Source of the DNA: an uncultured Roseburia sp.
GTDB lineage: Bacteria; Bacillota; Clostridia; Lachnospirales; Lachnospiraceae
NCBI GenBank assembly: GCA_905206195.1
Contig: CAJLGN010000021.1
Span: 1-10,154 of the forward strand
Length of the DNA stretch: 10,154 bases
Direction: 5' to 3'
Every line of letters starts with the position of its first letter. The stretch's first letter is position 1. The position numbers were made by a program, and so were the translations under genes. This document shows positions 1 through 6,442 of the stretch, piece by piece. The notes under the pieces are model-generated. The model had not been told where the DNA came from. It saw only the letters and a list, made by a program, of their open reading frames with translations, and did no database searches.

Positions 1-280
1 AAAGATCGTCATCCTCATAGAGAATGTCCAGGGGAATGTCCTCCGGCAAAATCTGGGTGGAAACGGCGTCCGGCATCTCCACCGTCACAAAATCATCCGC
101 TTTCAATCGGTAATTAGACTTTTGCAGCTGCCCGTTGACGCACACGTGCCCATCCTTGATCAGCTTCTGAAAAAAAGAGCGGGATTGCCCACCATCCTGC
201 CCCTTATAAAGGATGCCCAGATATTTATCGAGGCGCTCTCCCTCATATTCAATTCCCGTCTCAAATGTTTCCCTATTCAT
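1..280 (-). CDS. RluD-family 23S rRNA pseudouridine synthase, N-terminal part
   Basis: Partial gene cut by the window edge; 93 N-terminal residues are visible, beginning MNRETFETGIEYEGERLDKY. Residues from about 15 to 75 match an S4 RNA-binding domain: ERLDKYL, then SRSFFQKLIKDGHVCVNG, then a basic stretch leading to a GD-type turn (KADDFVTVEMP). The linker ending in DIPLDILYEDDDL is what usually precedes the catalytic domain of RluA/RluD enzymes. That domain, with its catalytic aspartate (HRLD motif), lies outside the window, so activity cannot be judged. Its ATG overlaps the lspA stop codon (ATGA), which suggests translational coupling. A GGGGA Shine-Dalgarno-like element lies about 12 nt upstream. 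The lspA-rluD pair is also found in Bacillus (lspA-ylyB), which supports the assignment. The exact target uridines cannot be told from this part. Confidence 0.88.
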   Translation of the reverse strand, partial: MNRETFETGIEYEGERLDKYLGILYKGQDGGQSRSFFQKLIKDGHVCVNGQLQKSNYRLKADDFVTVEMPDAVSTQILPEDIPLDILYEDDDL

Positions 281-810
281 ATTCTAAACGTCCCCGCTGG
301 ATTGTGAGGAAAAATTTGATCGAAATCTTCCTCCCTGTAATAAAAAAACATCAACCCGATCATGAGAGCCGCTCCAACTGTCACATAGATATCTGCCACA
401 TTAAAAATGGGGAAATCAATGAGCCGAAAATAAAAAAAATCTACGACATAATTCTGTGTCAGCCGGTCAATCAAATTGCCGATCGCCCCGGAAAAGAAAA
501 GCAGTGCGACCAAATTCAACCACACAAAGCGGCGCTCGGTTGGAATTTTTTTGATGTAAATATAGGCGATCAGAAGTAGAGCTATCAGTGTAATACAGAC
601 AAAAAAGATCTGCTTATTTTGTAAAATACCAAACGCGGCACCGCGATTTTCCAGATAGCGGAGCTCAAATACACCATCGATGAGCACAAACGGCTCCTGC
701 CCCCTCAAATACCGCACCGCCGCATATTTGGATATCTGATCGAGAAAAACAAGAAAAACAGAGCAGACAATGCCCCACACAGCTTTTTTGAAATAGAAAC
801 GTTCCGTCAT
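277..810 (-). CDS. lspA: Lipoprotein signal peptidase (signal peptidase II)
   Basis: A 177-residue polytopic membrane aspartyl protease that cleaves the signal peptide of prolipoproteins after the lipobox cysteine has been diacylglyceryl-modified. Four hydrophobic segments lie at roughly residues 10-28, 67-86, 95-112 and 138-157. The family motifs are intact: DQISK near residue 24, NRGAAFG near 55, GNLIDR at 111-116, and the two catalytic aspartates D124 (in VVDFF) and D140 (in FNVADI). Length is normal for the family, with a slightly long charged C-terminal tail. The start is supported by GGAAGGA about 7 nt upstream. The gene is 27 bp downstream of aroB and overlaps the rluD-type gene by 4 bp. 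A likely client in this window is the lipoprotein carboxypeptidase at 6481-7467. Confidence 0.96.
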   Translation of the reverse strand: MTERFYFKKAVWGIVCSVFLVFLDQISKYAAVRYLRGQEPFVLIDGVFELRYLENRGAAFGILQNKQIFFVCITLIALLLIAYIYIKKIPTERRFVWLNLVALLFFSGAIGNLIDRLTQNYVVDFFYFRLIDFPIFNVADIYVTVGAALMIGLMFFYYREEDFDQIFPHNPAGTFRI

Positions 811-837
811 ATCAAAATCCTTCCGTCATTTCTGAAA

Positions 838-1932
838 TCAATCTTCACAGATTGTGTGAATTCCCTCCAAAATCATCGCATCGGTCAAATCCTTGTAGAT
901 GCAGGCGCTGCCGACAGCAGACAATAGAATGAATTTGATGCGCTCTCCCACCATCTTTTTGTCAGATTTTGTGGCAAGGAGAATCTCTTTTGAATCCAAT
1001 CCCTTCACCCGCGATGAAAAACCAAAAGAGTCGAGGCAGTTCCCGATGTCGCAGAGCTCCTCCTGCGTAATCTGACCAAGCTTTGCAGACAGATAAATCG
1101 CTGCGCGCATACCAAGGCCCACACATTCCCCATGGGGCAGCGAAAAGCCGCAAAGCTTCTCAACGGCATGGCCCACAGTATGTCCAAAATTGAGAAGTGC
1201 ACGCTCCCCCTTTTCCGTTGGATCGGATTCCACAACCTTCCGCTTGATGTTGCAGCTTTTGTATATCATTTCCGCGACGATCTTGGGATTGAGGGAGAGG
1301 ATATCATCGCGATGCTCCGAAAGCCATCGGTAATAGCTCGCATCCTTGATCAATCCGTGCTTGATGATCTCTCCCATACCCGAAATGAACTGCTTCTTCG
1401 GAAGTGTGTTTAAGGTGGCGAGATTCATATATACAAGCCTCGGCTGATAAAATGCTCCCACCATATTTTTATACTGAAGAAAGTCAACACCGGTCTTGCC
1501 GCCAATGCTGCTGTCCACCTGTGCGAGAAGCGTAGTCGGAACCTGAATGAAATCAATGCCGCGCAGATATGTCGCCGCCGTAAAACCGGTCAGATCACCC
1601 ACCACCCCGCCACCGAGAGCTACCAGGATATCTCTGCGATCAAAATGGTGAAGAATTAAAGCTTCATAGAGCCCTGCAACCGTGTCCAGGTTCTTACTCT
1701 CCTCCCCCGCAGGAAAAACATGGCGGATCACAGTATCAAAGTACTCGCACAACAGTTTCTGAACCGCATCGCAGTATCGCTGTTCTACGTTTGAGTCCGT
1801 GACGATGCATATCTTTTGTACTTTTTGATAACCAAGACTGCGCAACTGTCCTGTGAGTTCCCCAAAATCTTCCCGCAATGCAATCTGGTAAATTTGTGTG
1901 CCATTTTCTGTGACAGAAATAGACTTTCCCAT
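838..1932 (-). CDS. aroB: 3-dehydroquinate synthase
   Basis: Cytosolic NAD- and metal-dependent enzyme of the shikimate pathway that converts DAHP to 3-dehydroquinate. With the ATG at 1932 the protein has 364 residues, normal for bacterial AroB. Visible motifs are the NAD-binding glycine-rich turn GGGVVGD (107-113), the substrate-binding block from YLRGIDF through QVPTTLLAQVDSSIGGKTG, and the three metal ligands E188 (GEIIKHG), H251 (NFGHTVGH) and H267 (LPHGE). H255 aligns with the second active-site histidine; the 251/255/267 spacing equals 271/275/287 in the Aspergillus AROM domain. An in-frame GTG two codons earlier (1938) sits only 2 nt from GGAGGAG, whereas this ATG sits 8 nt away, so I use the ATG. 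It lies between ylmH and lspA, an unusual place for a shikimate gene, with no other aro gene nearby. Confidence 0.95.
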   Translation of the reverse strand: MGKSISVTENGTQIYQIALREDFGELTGQLRSLGYQKVQKICIVTDSNVEQRYCDAVQKLLCEYFDTVIRHVFPAGEESKNLDTVAGLYEALILHHFDRRDILVALGGGVVGDLTGFTAATYLRGIDFIQVPTTLLAQVDSSIGGKTGVDFLQYKNMVGAFYQPRLVYMNLATLNTLPKKQFISGMGEIIKHGLIKDASYYRWLSEHRDDILSLNPKIVAEMIYKSCNIKRKVVESDPTEKGERALLNFGHTVGHAVEKLCGFSLPHGECVGLGMRAAIYLSAKLGQITQEELCDIGNCLDSFGFSSRVKGLDSKEILLATKSDKKMVGERIKFILLSAVGSACIYKDLTDAMILEGIHTICED

Positions 1933-1940
1933 AAACACGA

Positions 1941-1947
1941 CTCCTCC
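1941..1947 (-). promoter_or_regulatory. Shine-Dalgarno of aroB within a 25-nt pure purine tract
   Basis: GGAGGAG lies 8 nt before the ATG at 1932 and only 2 nt before the competing GTG at 1938, so it decides the start. It is the end of an uninterrupted 25-base purine run (1941-1965, coding strand) in the 60-bp ylmH-aroB gap. The run contains several more G-rich Shine-Dalgarno look-alikes. I see no promoter in this gap. Confidence 0.75.
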
Positions 1948-1992
1948 TCTCCCCCTCTCTCTCCCGGCTTTCCATCATACCAGGCCCAAATC

Positions 1993-2745
1993 CTAATTTC
2001 CATACAGACCGTACTGGAATTTGATTCGTCCTTTGTTTGTCTCTCCCGATTCAAACTGATAGACAAAACGGCCAAATCCACGCACCGAGACGATATCTCC
2101 CGGATGGCAGGCATAGGTGGAGTTTTGCATCAACTTCCCATTTACAAATACTTTCTCTCGCCGAAACAGTTCCAGCGCCTGACTGCGGGAAAGCCTGTGT
2201 ACACAGGCAACCACGGAATCCAGCCGATTTGAGGTGACAATCCCCTCTCTCTCGGTGAGTTCCTGCTGAATTTCAATTCCTGCGAGCGCTGCATCCTCCA
2301 GTCGGACAACCGTCTGCCGGATTCGATCGAGCTGCTCCTTAAAATAGGATGCCATCTCCTCCTCCAAAAGCAAATAAGATGCGTCGTCCCCGATGAGAAT
2401 ATCGCCGATTTTGCTTCGATCTACCCCCAGCTTCATAATTGCTCCCAGAACGTCCCGGTGTCCGAATTTCTCCGCAAATTTGGGGTAGACTGGAACAATC
2501 CGAAGCGCCGCAATCGGATATTCCCACTCATAATAAAGAGCATCAGGGATAAAGGCAATCATCTGACGCTCCGCACAGGGTACACCGCCGAAAGCCTCCG
2601 TCTCTGTCTCAAAGAACCTTTTGGACTGGTGATAAATATTCAATTCATTTAAATTAAGGAAACCGCTGAATAGCACGATTCCCTTTCTGTTGGCCTGTTT
2701 GGATAAATCAATGAGCCTCTTTTGGCAAAGTTCCTGTTCGTTCAT
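1993..2745 (-). CDS. ylmH: YlmH-family S4-domain RNA-binding protein
   Basis: A 250-residue protein matching the YlmH family. The N-terminal two thirds hold the family-specific region, with FSGFLNLNE near residue 26, GGVPCAERQMIAFIP at 53-67 and FGHRDVLGAIMKLGVDR at 94-110 followed by GDILI. The C-terminus is an S4 RNA-binding domain (about 173-235: SNRLDSVVACVHRLSRS, then VFVNGKLM and HPGDIVSVRGFGRF). Established work on Bacillus YlmH links the family to ribosome-associated quality control, where it binds 50S subunits carrying stalled peptidyl-tRNA. An older association with cell division came from gene position. The ATG is 2 bp after the sepF stop. No strong Shine-Dalgarno lies at normal spacing (GGGGAGAGG is about 20 nt away), so translation probably depends on coupling to sepF. 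Confidence 0.92.
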   Translation of the reverse strand: MNEQELCQKRLIDLSKQANRKGIVLFSGFLNLNELNIYHQSKRFFETETEAFGGVPCAERQMIAFIPDALYYEWEYPIAALRIVPVYPKFAEKFGHRDVLGAIMKLGVDRSKIGDILIGDDASYLLLEEEMASYFKEQLDRIRQTVVRLEDAALAGIEIQQELTEREGIVTSNRLDSVVACVHRLSRSQALELFRREKVFVNGKLMQNSTYACHPGDIVSVRGFGRFVYQFESGETNKGRIKFQYGLYGN

Positions 2746-2747
2746 AA

Positions 2748-3290
2748 TTAAAATTCTGTCTGAATTCCTCTCCCCTGCGTAGCGTCCATCAAACTTAAGA
2801 AATCTCCTGAAATATCAACGGATGCCGGTGTGATGATAAATATGTAATTTGAAATCTTCTGCAGATTCCCGCTCATCGCAAAACAAGAGCCAGAGGTAAA
2901 ATCGATGATGCGCTGCGCAATCTCCACGTCCAGCCCCTCCACATTCAAGACAACTGTGCGGTTGTTGAGCAGGGTCTCTGTAATCTCTCTGGCATCCTCC
3001 ACCGAGGTCGGCTTGATCACGCAGACTTCCATACCTGCAGCTGTGGACTTCTTGGATGGACGAATAGGAGTCACCTTCGGAGTTGACTTCACCTGTCGCT
3101 CCCGGAATGCGTTCTCCGACGCGTAATCATCCTCGAAATCCTCCTCCTGCTTCTTCTCCTTGCGGAAAGAACTCTTGGATTTTACCGGCTCATCGTCGTA
3201 ATCATCATAGTCATAATCCTCGTTGTAAAAATCATCATCGTCATCCGGATTAAGACGCATGATATTTAAAAATTTATCTAAGACTCCCAT
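2748..3290 (-). CDS. sepF: Cell division protein SepF
   Basis: A 180-residue SepF. It links FtsZ to the membrane and shapes the division septum. Residues 1-13 (MGVLDKFLNIMRL) form the expected amphipathic membrane-binding helix. Residues 15-80 are a low-complexity linker that starts with a very acidic Asp/Tyr-rich part (15-33), then Lys/Glu-rich and Ser/Thr/Pro-rich parts. Residues 87-165 are the SepF (DUF552) core: VCVIKPTSVEDAREITETLL, VVLNVEGLD, AQRIIDFTSGSCFAMSGN, and KISNYIFIITPASVDISGD. The start has AGGAG 6 nt upstream. The gene is 15 bp after yggS and 2 bp before ylmH, the same order as in Bacillus except that no ylmG lies between sepF and ylmH. The acid tract is unusually dense but linkers in this family vary widely. 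Confidence 0.95.
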   Translation of the reverse strand: MGVLDKFLNIMRLNPDDDDDFYNEDYDYDDYDDEPVKSKSSFRKEKKQEEDFEDDYASENAFRERQVKSTPKVTPIRPSKKSTAAGMEVCVIKPTSVEDAREITETLLNNRTVVLNVEGLDVEIAQRIIDFTSGSCFAMSGNLQKISNYIFIITPASVDISGDFLSLMDATQGRGIQTEF

Positions 3291-3305
3291 GTTTCACTCC
3301 TAAAA

Positions 3306-4007
3306 CTAAGCATTGCTTTTTTTATAATTTCTCTCGCCGAAAATGCCGGTGCCAACACGCACCATAGTTGCCCCCTCTTCGATGGCAACTGCATAATCCC
3401 CAGTCATACCCATGGACAGAATTTCCATAGATACATTATCTATGTTTTTATTTATTATGTCAACAGATAATTGCTTTATTTTGCGAAAATACGGGCGATT
3501 CTCCTCGGGATCTACGACAGGGGGTGCAATCGTCATAAGTCCCATAATACGGACATTTTCAAGCTTTGAGATATCCTCCACCAAAAGCATTGCGTCCTCG
3601 GCGGCAGTTCCGAACTTGGTCTTTTCCCCGGCGATATTTATCTCCACAAGAATCGGCACCGTAATATTTTTCTTTTTTGCATGGATATTGATTTCCTCTG
3701 CAAGGCGATAGGTGTCCACAGAATGGATCAACGCCACATTTCCAACGATATATTTGACCTTGTTCCGCTGGAGATGACCAATCATGTGCCATTTGATATC
3801 ACGTGGAAGTTGTTCTATTTTATCGCATAACTCCTGCACTTTATTTTCCCCGAAGTCACGGACGCCTTCGCTGTAGACCTCCTGGAGCATCGCGACCGGT
3901 TTCGTCTTGCTCACTGCGATTAAGGTCACGTCCTCCCTTTCGCGTCCGGCGCGCTTGCACGCCTCCTCGATCTGTCTTTCTACTGCTTTTAAATTCTCTG
4001 CTAACAT
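3306..4007 (-). CDS. YggS/PROSC-family pyridoxal-phosphate homeostasis protein
   Basis: A 233-residue cytosolic PLP-binding protein of the YggS/YlmE/PROSC family, a fold-type III (alanine racemase-like) single-domain barrel with no known catalysis. It buffers free PLP and affects amino-acid and keto-acid balance. The PLP-lysine motif is visible as IAVSKTKP near residues 30-37, with K34 as the expected Schiff-base lysine. Other family blocks are FGENKVQEL, WHMIGHLQRNK, LVEINIAGEKTKFG and the phosphate-binding end SMGMTGDYAVAIEEGATMVRVGTGIFGER. Two adjacent ATGs occur; AGGAGG is 2 nt from the first (4010) and 5 nt from the second (4007), so I use the second. It precedes sepF by 15 bp, a conserved Firmicute arrangement, probably one transcript from the HlyD-like gene 36 bp upstream. 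Confidence 0.93.
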   Translation of the reverse strand: MLAENLKAVERQIEEACKRAGREREDVTLIAVSKTKPVAMLQEVYSEGVRDFGENKVQELCDKIEQLPRDIKWHMIGHLQRNKVKYIVGNVALIHSVDTYRLAEEINIHAKKKNITVPILVEINIAGEKTKFGTAAEDAMLLVEDISKLENVRIMGLMTIAPPVVDPEENRPYFRKIKQLSVDIINKNIDNVSMEILSMGMTGDYAVAIEEGATMVRVGTGIFGERNYKKSNA

Positions 4008-4012
4008 CATAT

Positions 4013-4018
4013 CCTCCT
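4013..4018 (-). promoter_or_regulatory. Shine-Dalgarno deciding the yggS start
   Basis: A consensus AGGAGG sits 5 nt before the ATG at 4007 and only 2 nt before the adjacent ATG at 4010, so it favours the second ATG. The two candidates differ by one residue, with no functional consequence expected. Confidence 0.6.
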
Positions 4019-4043
4019 CGGATTCTATTTCTGTCCTCTTTGC

Positions 4044-5474
4044 TTACTTTTTGATCAACTCATTTTCCTGTATTTTATTTCCGTCCAGCGCGATGTGATC
4101 ATAGAGCGCGATCCCGTACGTGGTCCCTGTTCGCACGAGGGAATATTCCTTGTTTTGGTATAAAATATCAATCTGCTTGAATACCGCATAGCCCTTGTTG
4201 ATATTGTAGACTCCCTTTAGAACTGCAGTCTTCGTTCCAACTTGGTAAGTCGCTGCCGAGTCAGGTTTTAGAATCTGGTCGGCGGCGGACACATCCTCAC
4301 TGTCGATGTAATAATATTCATCCGTCTCATAGTAAATTGTGGGCGCGATAAATTCCGTGATCGTCTTCCCGTCCTTGTTCGTGCGCTCGACTAGAATCCC
4401 GTCTTGGCTGGAATTGCCGCCCTTCATGAAATACTCAATCGGAACAGTATAAAATTCCTTTTCTGTAATGGAAGAGTTTGGAATCTTAAGTCCGGTTTTC
4501 TCATTCATCAAAAGCTCAACCTCGATATACCGATCCCTGGCGTAGCGTATCATGGAGCTGCGCAGAGATAATACCAGATAATTCTGTCCATCCCTCTGTG
4601 CAATCGCATATGTGGCATATATTTTTTTGTCATCCTTCACAAAACGGATCTGTATCGTGTCCCCCGCCGCAAGCTCGTCCGACAACCCCTGCGTGATCGG
4701 AAGTATAATATTCCAGTATTCACTGTTTATCAACTTATATACAGGAGCCCCCGCCTCGATCTGGATTGCCCGCTGATTGCTGGTGCGGCTGTACATCGCT
4801 TCGTTGAACATATCAGCTGTGAAACTCTCCGCCGTCACGTCCTCATAGCCGTCCGAATAATAGACGACAATTCCCGGGATATCGGAGGTGATGGAGTGGA
4901 ACGTGTTGTTCGCCATCGCCCCATCCACATAGTCTGAGATGCTGTTTAACGCACTCAGACTGAGCGCCTCATTCAGCGCTGAATCCACATTTTCCTTAAA
5001 TGCATACACGTTATAAAAGCTCTGTGGATCGTAGGCGTACTGGAAATCAGATATGCTCTCCTCGATCTCACCGAGGTCTCCCGCATCCAATCCGGAGGTA
5101 TTTCGACTGGCCTCGTCGATCATCCGTGAAATATCTCCGTTCTCGTCCACCGAATACACCAGATCTCCCTTGCTGACCTTGGATGCTTCCTTCACATAGA
5201 AATTAAGCGCGCCCGAATAACCGGCATAATATACCTGCTCATCCCGCAGAATCAGCCCACGGTAAATATTATTCTCAGCCATCGTGCCCTGCTCCACCTC
5301 GTACACCGAGATATGTGTGGCGGTCATATAGGAGAACACATTAAATACCAGGTAAATAAAAATAACAATAAAAATGATAATTCCTATATTGATATTGAAA
5401 GGCTTTTTGTATTTTACGATCTTTTTATTTTTGCTCAAAAGATTGTCCACCCTTTTTTTATTCAGCACTCCCAT
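4044..5474 (-). CDS. Single-pass membrane protein, HlyD/membrane-fusion-like, function unknown
   Basis: A 476-residue protein with a short basic cytoplasmic N-terminus (1-26, rich in Lys), one transmembrane helix at about 28-48 (IIIFIVIFIYLVFNVF) and a large outer domain. Residues 55-110 resemble the first half of a lipoyl/barrel-sandwich hybrid of HlyD-type adaptors: EQGTMAENNIYRGLILRDEQ, then a small strand-rich unit with VSKGDLVYSVDENG. Residues 235-275 look like the second half (QIEAGAPVYKLIN, WNIILPI). The end, roughly 400-462, resembles a barrel domain (GTKTAVLKGVYNINKGYAVF). This supports the HlyD-like call, but no ABC or MFS transporter gene is near. It starts the division-associated run leading to yggS-sepF-ylmH, so a cell-envelope role is possible. 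The ATG has no good Shine-Dalgarno. A TATAAA lies 8 nt upstream of it, but any -35 is poor. Confidence 0.8.
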   Translation of the reverse strand: MGVLNKKRVDNLLSKNKKIVKYKKPFNINIGIIIFIVIFIYLVFNVFSYMTATHISVYEVEQGTMAENNIYRGLILRDEQVYYAGYSGALNFYVKEASKVSKGDLVYSVDENGDISRMIDEASRNTSGLDAGDLGEIEESISDFQYAYDPQSFYNVYAFKENVDSALNEALSLSALNSISDYVDGAMANNTFHSITSDIPGIVVYYSDGYEDVTAESFTADMFNEAMYSRTSNQRAIQIEAGAPVYKLINSEYWNIILPITQGLSDELAAGDTIQIRFVKDDKKIYATYAIAQRDGQNYLVLSLRSSMIRYARDRYIEVELLMNEKTGLKIPNSSITEKEFYTVPIEYFMKGGNSSQDGILVERTNKDGKTITEFIAPTIYYETDEYYYIDSEDVSAADQILKPDSAATYQVGTKTAVLKGVYNINKGYAVFKQIDILYQNKEYSLVRTGTTYGIALYDHIALDGNKIQENELIKK

Positions 5475-5561
5475 TCTATCATTTTATAGCAAAGAAAACA
5501 ACTTTTCAGGCGAATAAAAATCAGTTTTCGGATGAATACTATAGAAAAAGGAGGCGTCAAA
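5475..5561. other. Divergent intergenic region between the HlyD-like and DUF378 genes
   Basis: AT-rich 87 bp between two divergent starts, so promoters for both genes would be expected here. On the minus strand TATAAA (5483-5488) is a reasonable -10 with only a weak CTGAAA at 15-bp spacing (5504-5509). On the plus strand I find no convincing -35/-10 pair. I do not call either promoter firmly. Confidence 0.3.
5550..5554 (+). promoter_or_regulatory. Shine-Dalgarno deciding the DUF378 gene start
   Basis: GGAGG (part of AAAAAGGAGG) lies 7 nt before the ATG at 5562. It falls inside the coding region that would be implied by the upstream in-frame ATG at 5532, which has no ribosome binding site of its own. 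The later ATG also gives the protein its usual family start just before the first membrane helix. Confidence 0.8.
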
Positions 5562-5774
5562 ATGAATACAAATTGGTTGGATTATACATTGCTTACGCTT
5601 GTCATCATCGGAGCCATCAACTGGGGACTGATCGGTTTCTTTCGCTTTGATCTGGTGGCATTTATCTTTGGAGATATGTCCTGGTTCTCGCGCATTATCT
5701 ACGCGGTTGTGGGAATCGGCGGCCTATATCTGATCAGCTTGTTTGGAAGAATCCGCGGGGTGGATCAAGCGTAG
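5562..5774 (+). CDS. DUF378 small membrane protein
   Basis: A 70-residue protein of the DUF378 family, whose function is not known. Two membrane helices are visible, about residues 8-27 and 43-62. The family signature GAINWGLIGFFRFDLVA (17-33) spans the end of the first helix and the loop. The second helix begins at a conserved-looking R-x-IY (RIIYAVVGIGGLYLISLFGR). The start follows GGAGG at 7 nt. This is the only plus-strand gene in the window, divergent from the HlyD-like gene and convergent with the P-loop gene, so it is likely its own transcript. Length is normal for the family. No promoter is obvious upstream. Confidence 0.9.
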   Translation: MNTNWLDYTLLTLVIIGAINWGLIGFFRFDLVAFIFGDMSWFSRIIYAVVGIGGLYLISLFGRIRGVDQA

Positions 5775-5783
5775 CAAAAAATC

Positions 5784-5809
5784 CCAGGAGGCAATCTTTT
5801 CTTGGTTTT
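5784..5809 (+). terminator. Possible weak intrinsic terminator after the DUF378 gene
   Basis: Nine bases after the DUF378 stop, CCAGGAGG and CTTTTCTTGG can form an 8-bp stem (three of the pairs G-U) around a short loop, followed by TTTT (5806-5809). Upstream A-richness (5776-5781) adds a little. The stem is weak and the T-run short, so this is tentative. Confidence 0.4.
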
Positions 5810-5813
5810 CGGA

Positions 5814-5875
5814 ACAATTTGAGCGGGAGATACCTAGGTTTAAACCATACCTCGGCTTATGCCTGCGCAAATTGT
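5814..5875. repeat. 62-bp imperfect inverted repeat between convergent genes
   Basis: The outer arms ACAATTTG (5814-5821) and CAAATTGT (5868-5875) are perfectly complementary. After one mismatch the pairing continues (GC with GC, then about three more pairs with one wobble). Inside are two near-identical 9-mers, ATACCTAGG and ATACCTCGG (8 of 9 equal), separated by 8 bases, and the palindrome GGTTTAAACC. Read as RNA from the minus strand, GAGGTAT can also pair with GGTATCTC using two G-U pairs. No T-run follows on either strand, so it is not a typical terminator. It belongs to no family I recognise. The rest of the 5775-5941 gap shows nothing clear. Confidence 0.6.
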
Positions 5876-5941
5876 GATGAATATACAAGCAATCGATTCC
5901 TCTTGGGACTTTTTTATGAAAATCAAAATGATAAATTATAA

Positions 5942-6364
5942 TTACAGGGAAATGACAATCTTAGCTTTGACACAATCGGGGAGCCTTGCCTCATTTCTGG
6001 ATACGCTTAAGATAAATTTGACATTGTACCTCTCGCTGAGCATATCCAGCTTCTGTATCGCATGGCAAATCTCTTCGTCTGTCTCAAGGTCTGCAATCGT
6101 AAGAAAACTATCCAGATACATCTCTTCCAGATCATGATCCTGTGAGAGGATCCCACTGATAAAACCGAGGAACTCATCACAGTTGCCAACGAGATAATCT
6201 GCTACATTTATGAGGCGAACCTTGTTGTTCAGTTCATACATATGCTTCTGGCTCTTGTCGAGGTAAACAATGCTTCCATTTGCCAAAGCAACAGACTCGT
6301 TCACCCGGTTCAGCAGTTCTTTTGTCTTGCCCTTGCCCTTTTCACCTGAAATAATCTCTACCAT
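5942..6364 (-). CDS. Small P-loop NTP-binding protein, function unknown
   Basis: A 140-residue cytosolic protein that opens almost directly with a Walker A loop: MVEIISGEKGKGKTKEL, with GEKGKGKT at residues 7-14. A beta strand follows (SIVYLDK, 31-37). A possible second nucleotide-site strand is KFILSVSRNE near 116-125, and a C-terminal strand is AKIVISL. I see no clear Walker B aspartate after a hydrophobic strand, no signature motif, and none of the domains of PilT, kinases or ABC proteins, so the enzyme activity is open. The start follows AGGAGG at 8 nt; an in-frame ATG two codons earlier is only 2 nt away and is rejected. The gene has its own strong promoter and sits alone between the dacF-like gene and a convergent DUF378 gene. 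Similar short proteins in clostridia are sometimes labelled twitching-motility PilT, which nothing here supports. Confidence 0.75.
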   Translation of the reverse strand: MVEIISGEKGKGKTKELLNRVNESVALANGSIVYLDKSQKHMYELNNKVRLINVADYLVGNCDEFLGFISGILSQDHDLEEMYLDSFLTIADLETDEEICHAIQKLDMLSERYNVKFILSVSRNEARLPDCVKAKIVISL

Positions 6365-6372
6365 AGCCATTT

Positions 6373-6378
6373 CCTCCT
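6373..6378 (-). promoter_or_regulatory. Shine-Dalgarno deciding the P-loop gene start
   Basis: A consensus AGGAGG is 8 nt before the ATG at 6364 and 2 nt before the in-frame ATG at 6370, favouring the shorter protein. It is immediately next to the 15-bp palindrome at 6380-6394. Confidence 0.7.
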
Positions 6379-6379
6379 A

Positions 6380-6430
6380 ATAATACTGTATTATGCAAAC
6401 TGATTCGTTAATATGTCTAAAAGCAGTTTG
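6380..6430 (-). promoter_or_regulatory. Leader of the P-loop gene with two inverted repeats
   Basis: Two perfect inverted repeats occupy the predicted 5' untranslated region. ATAATAC-T-GTATTAT (6380-6394) ends one base from the AGGAGG; its 1-nt centre suits a protein-bound DNA operator or an RNA hairpin with a shortened stem. CAAACTG (6396-6402) and CAGTTTG (6424-6430) can pair as a 7-bp stem with a 21-nt loop. Transcription from the promoter at 6443-6471 would start near 6436, so both lie in the mRNA leader. Whether they regulate translation, transcription or neither is not known. Confidence 0.5.
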
Positions 6431-6442
6431 TTTTATAAAATA

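Noticed and set aside
1816..2232. Plus-strand open frame of 138 codons
   Set aside because: It lies opposite aroB and ylmH, both with clear family motifs, and its product is low in recognisable structure.
5483..5509. Promoter for the HlyD-like gene (TATAAA with CTGAAA)
   Set aside because: Spacing is only 15 bp, the -35 matches 4 of 6, and the start would fall almost on the ATG. It is not strong enough to call.
5814..5875. Riboswitch or self-cleaving ribozyme reading of the inverted repeat
   Set aside because: I could not match the conserved core of any class I know, and no gene follows closely on either strand for it to control.
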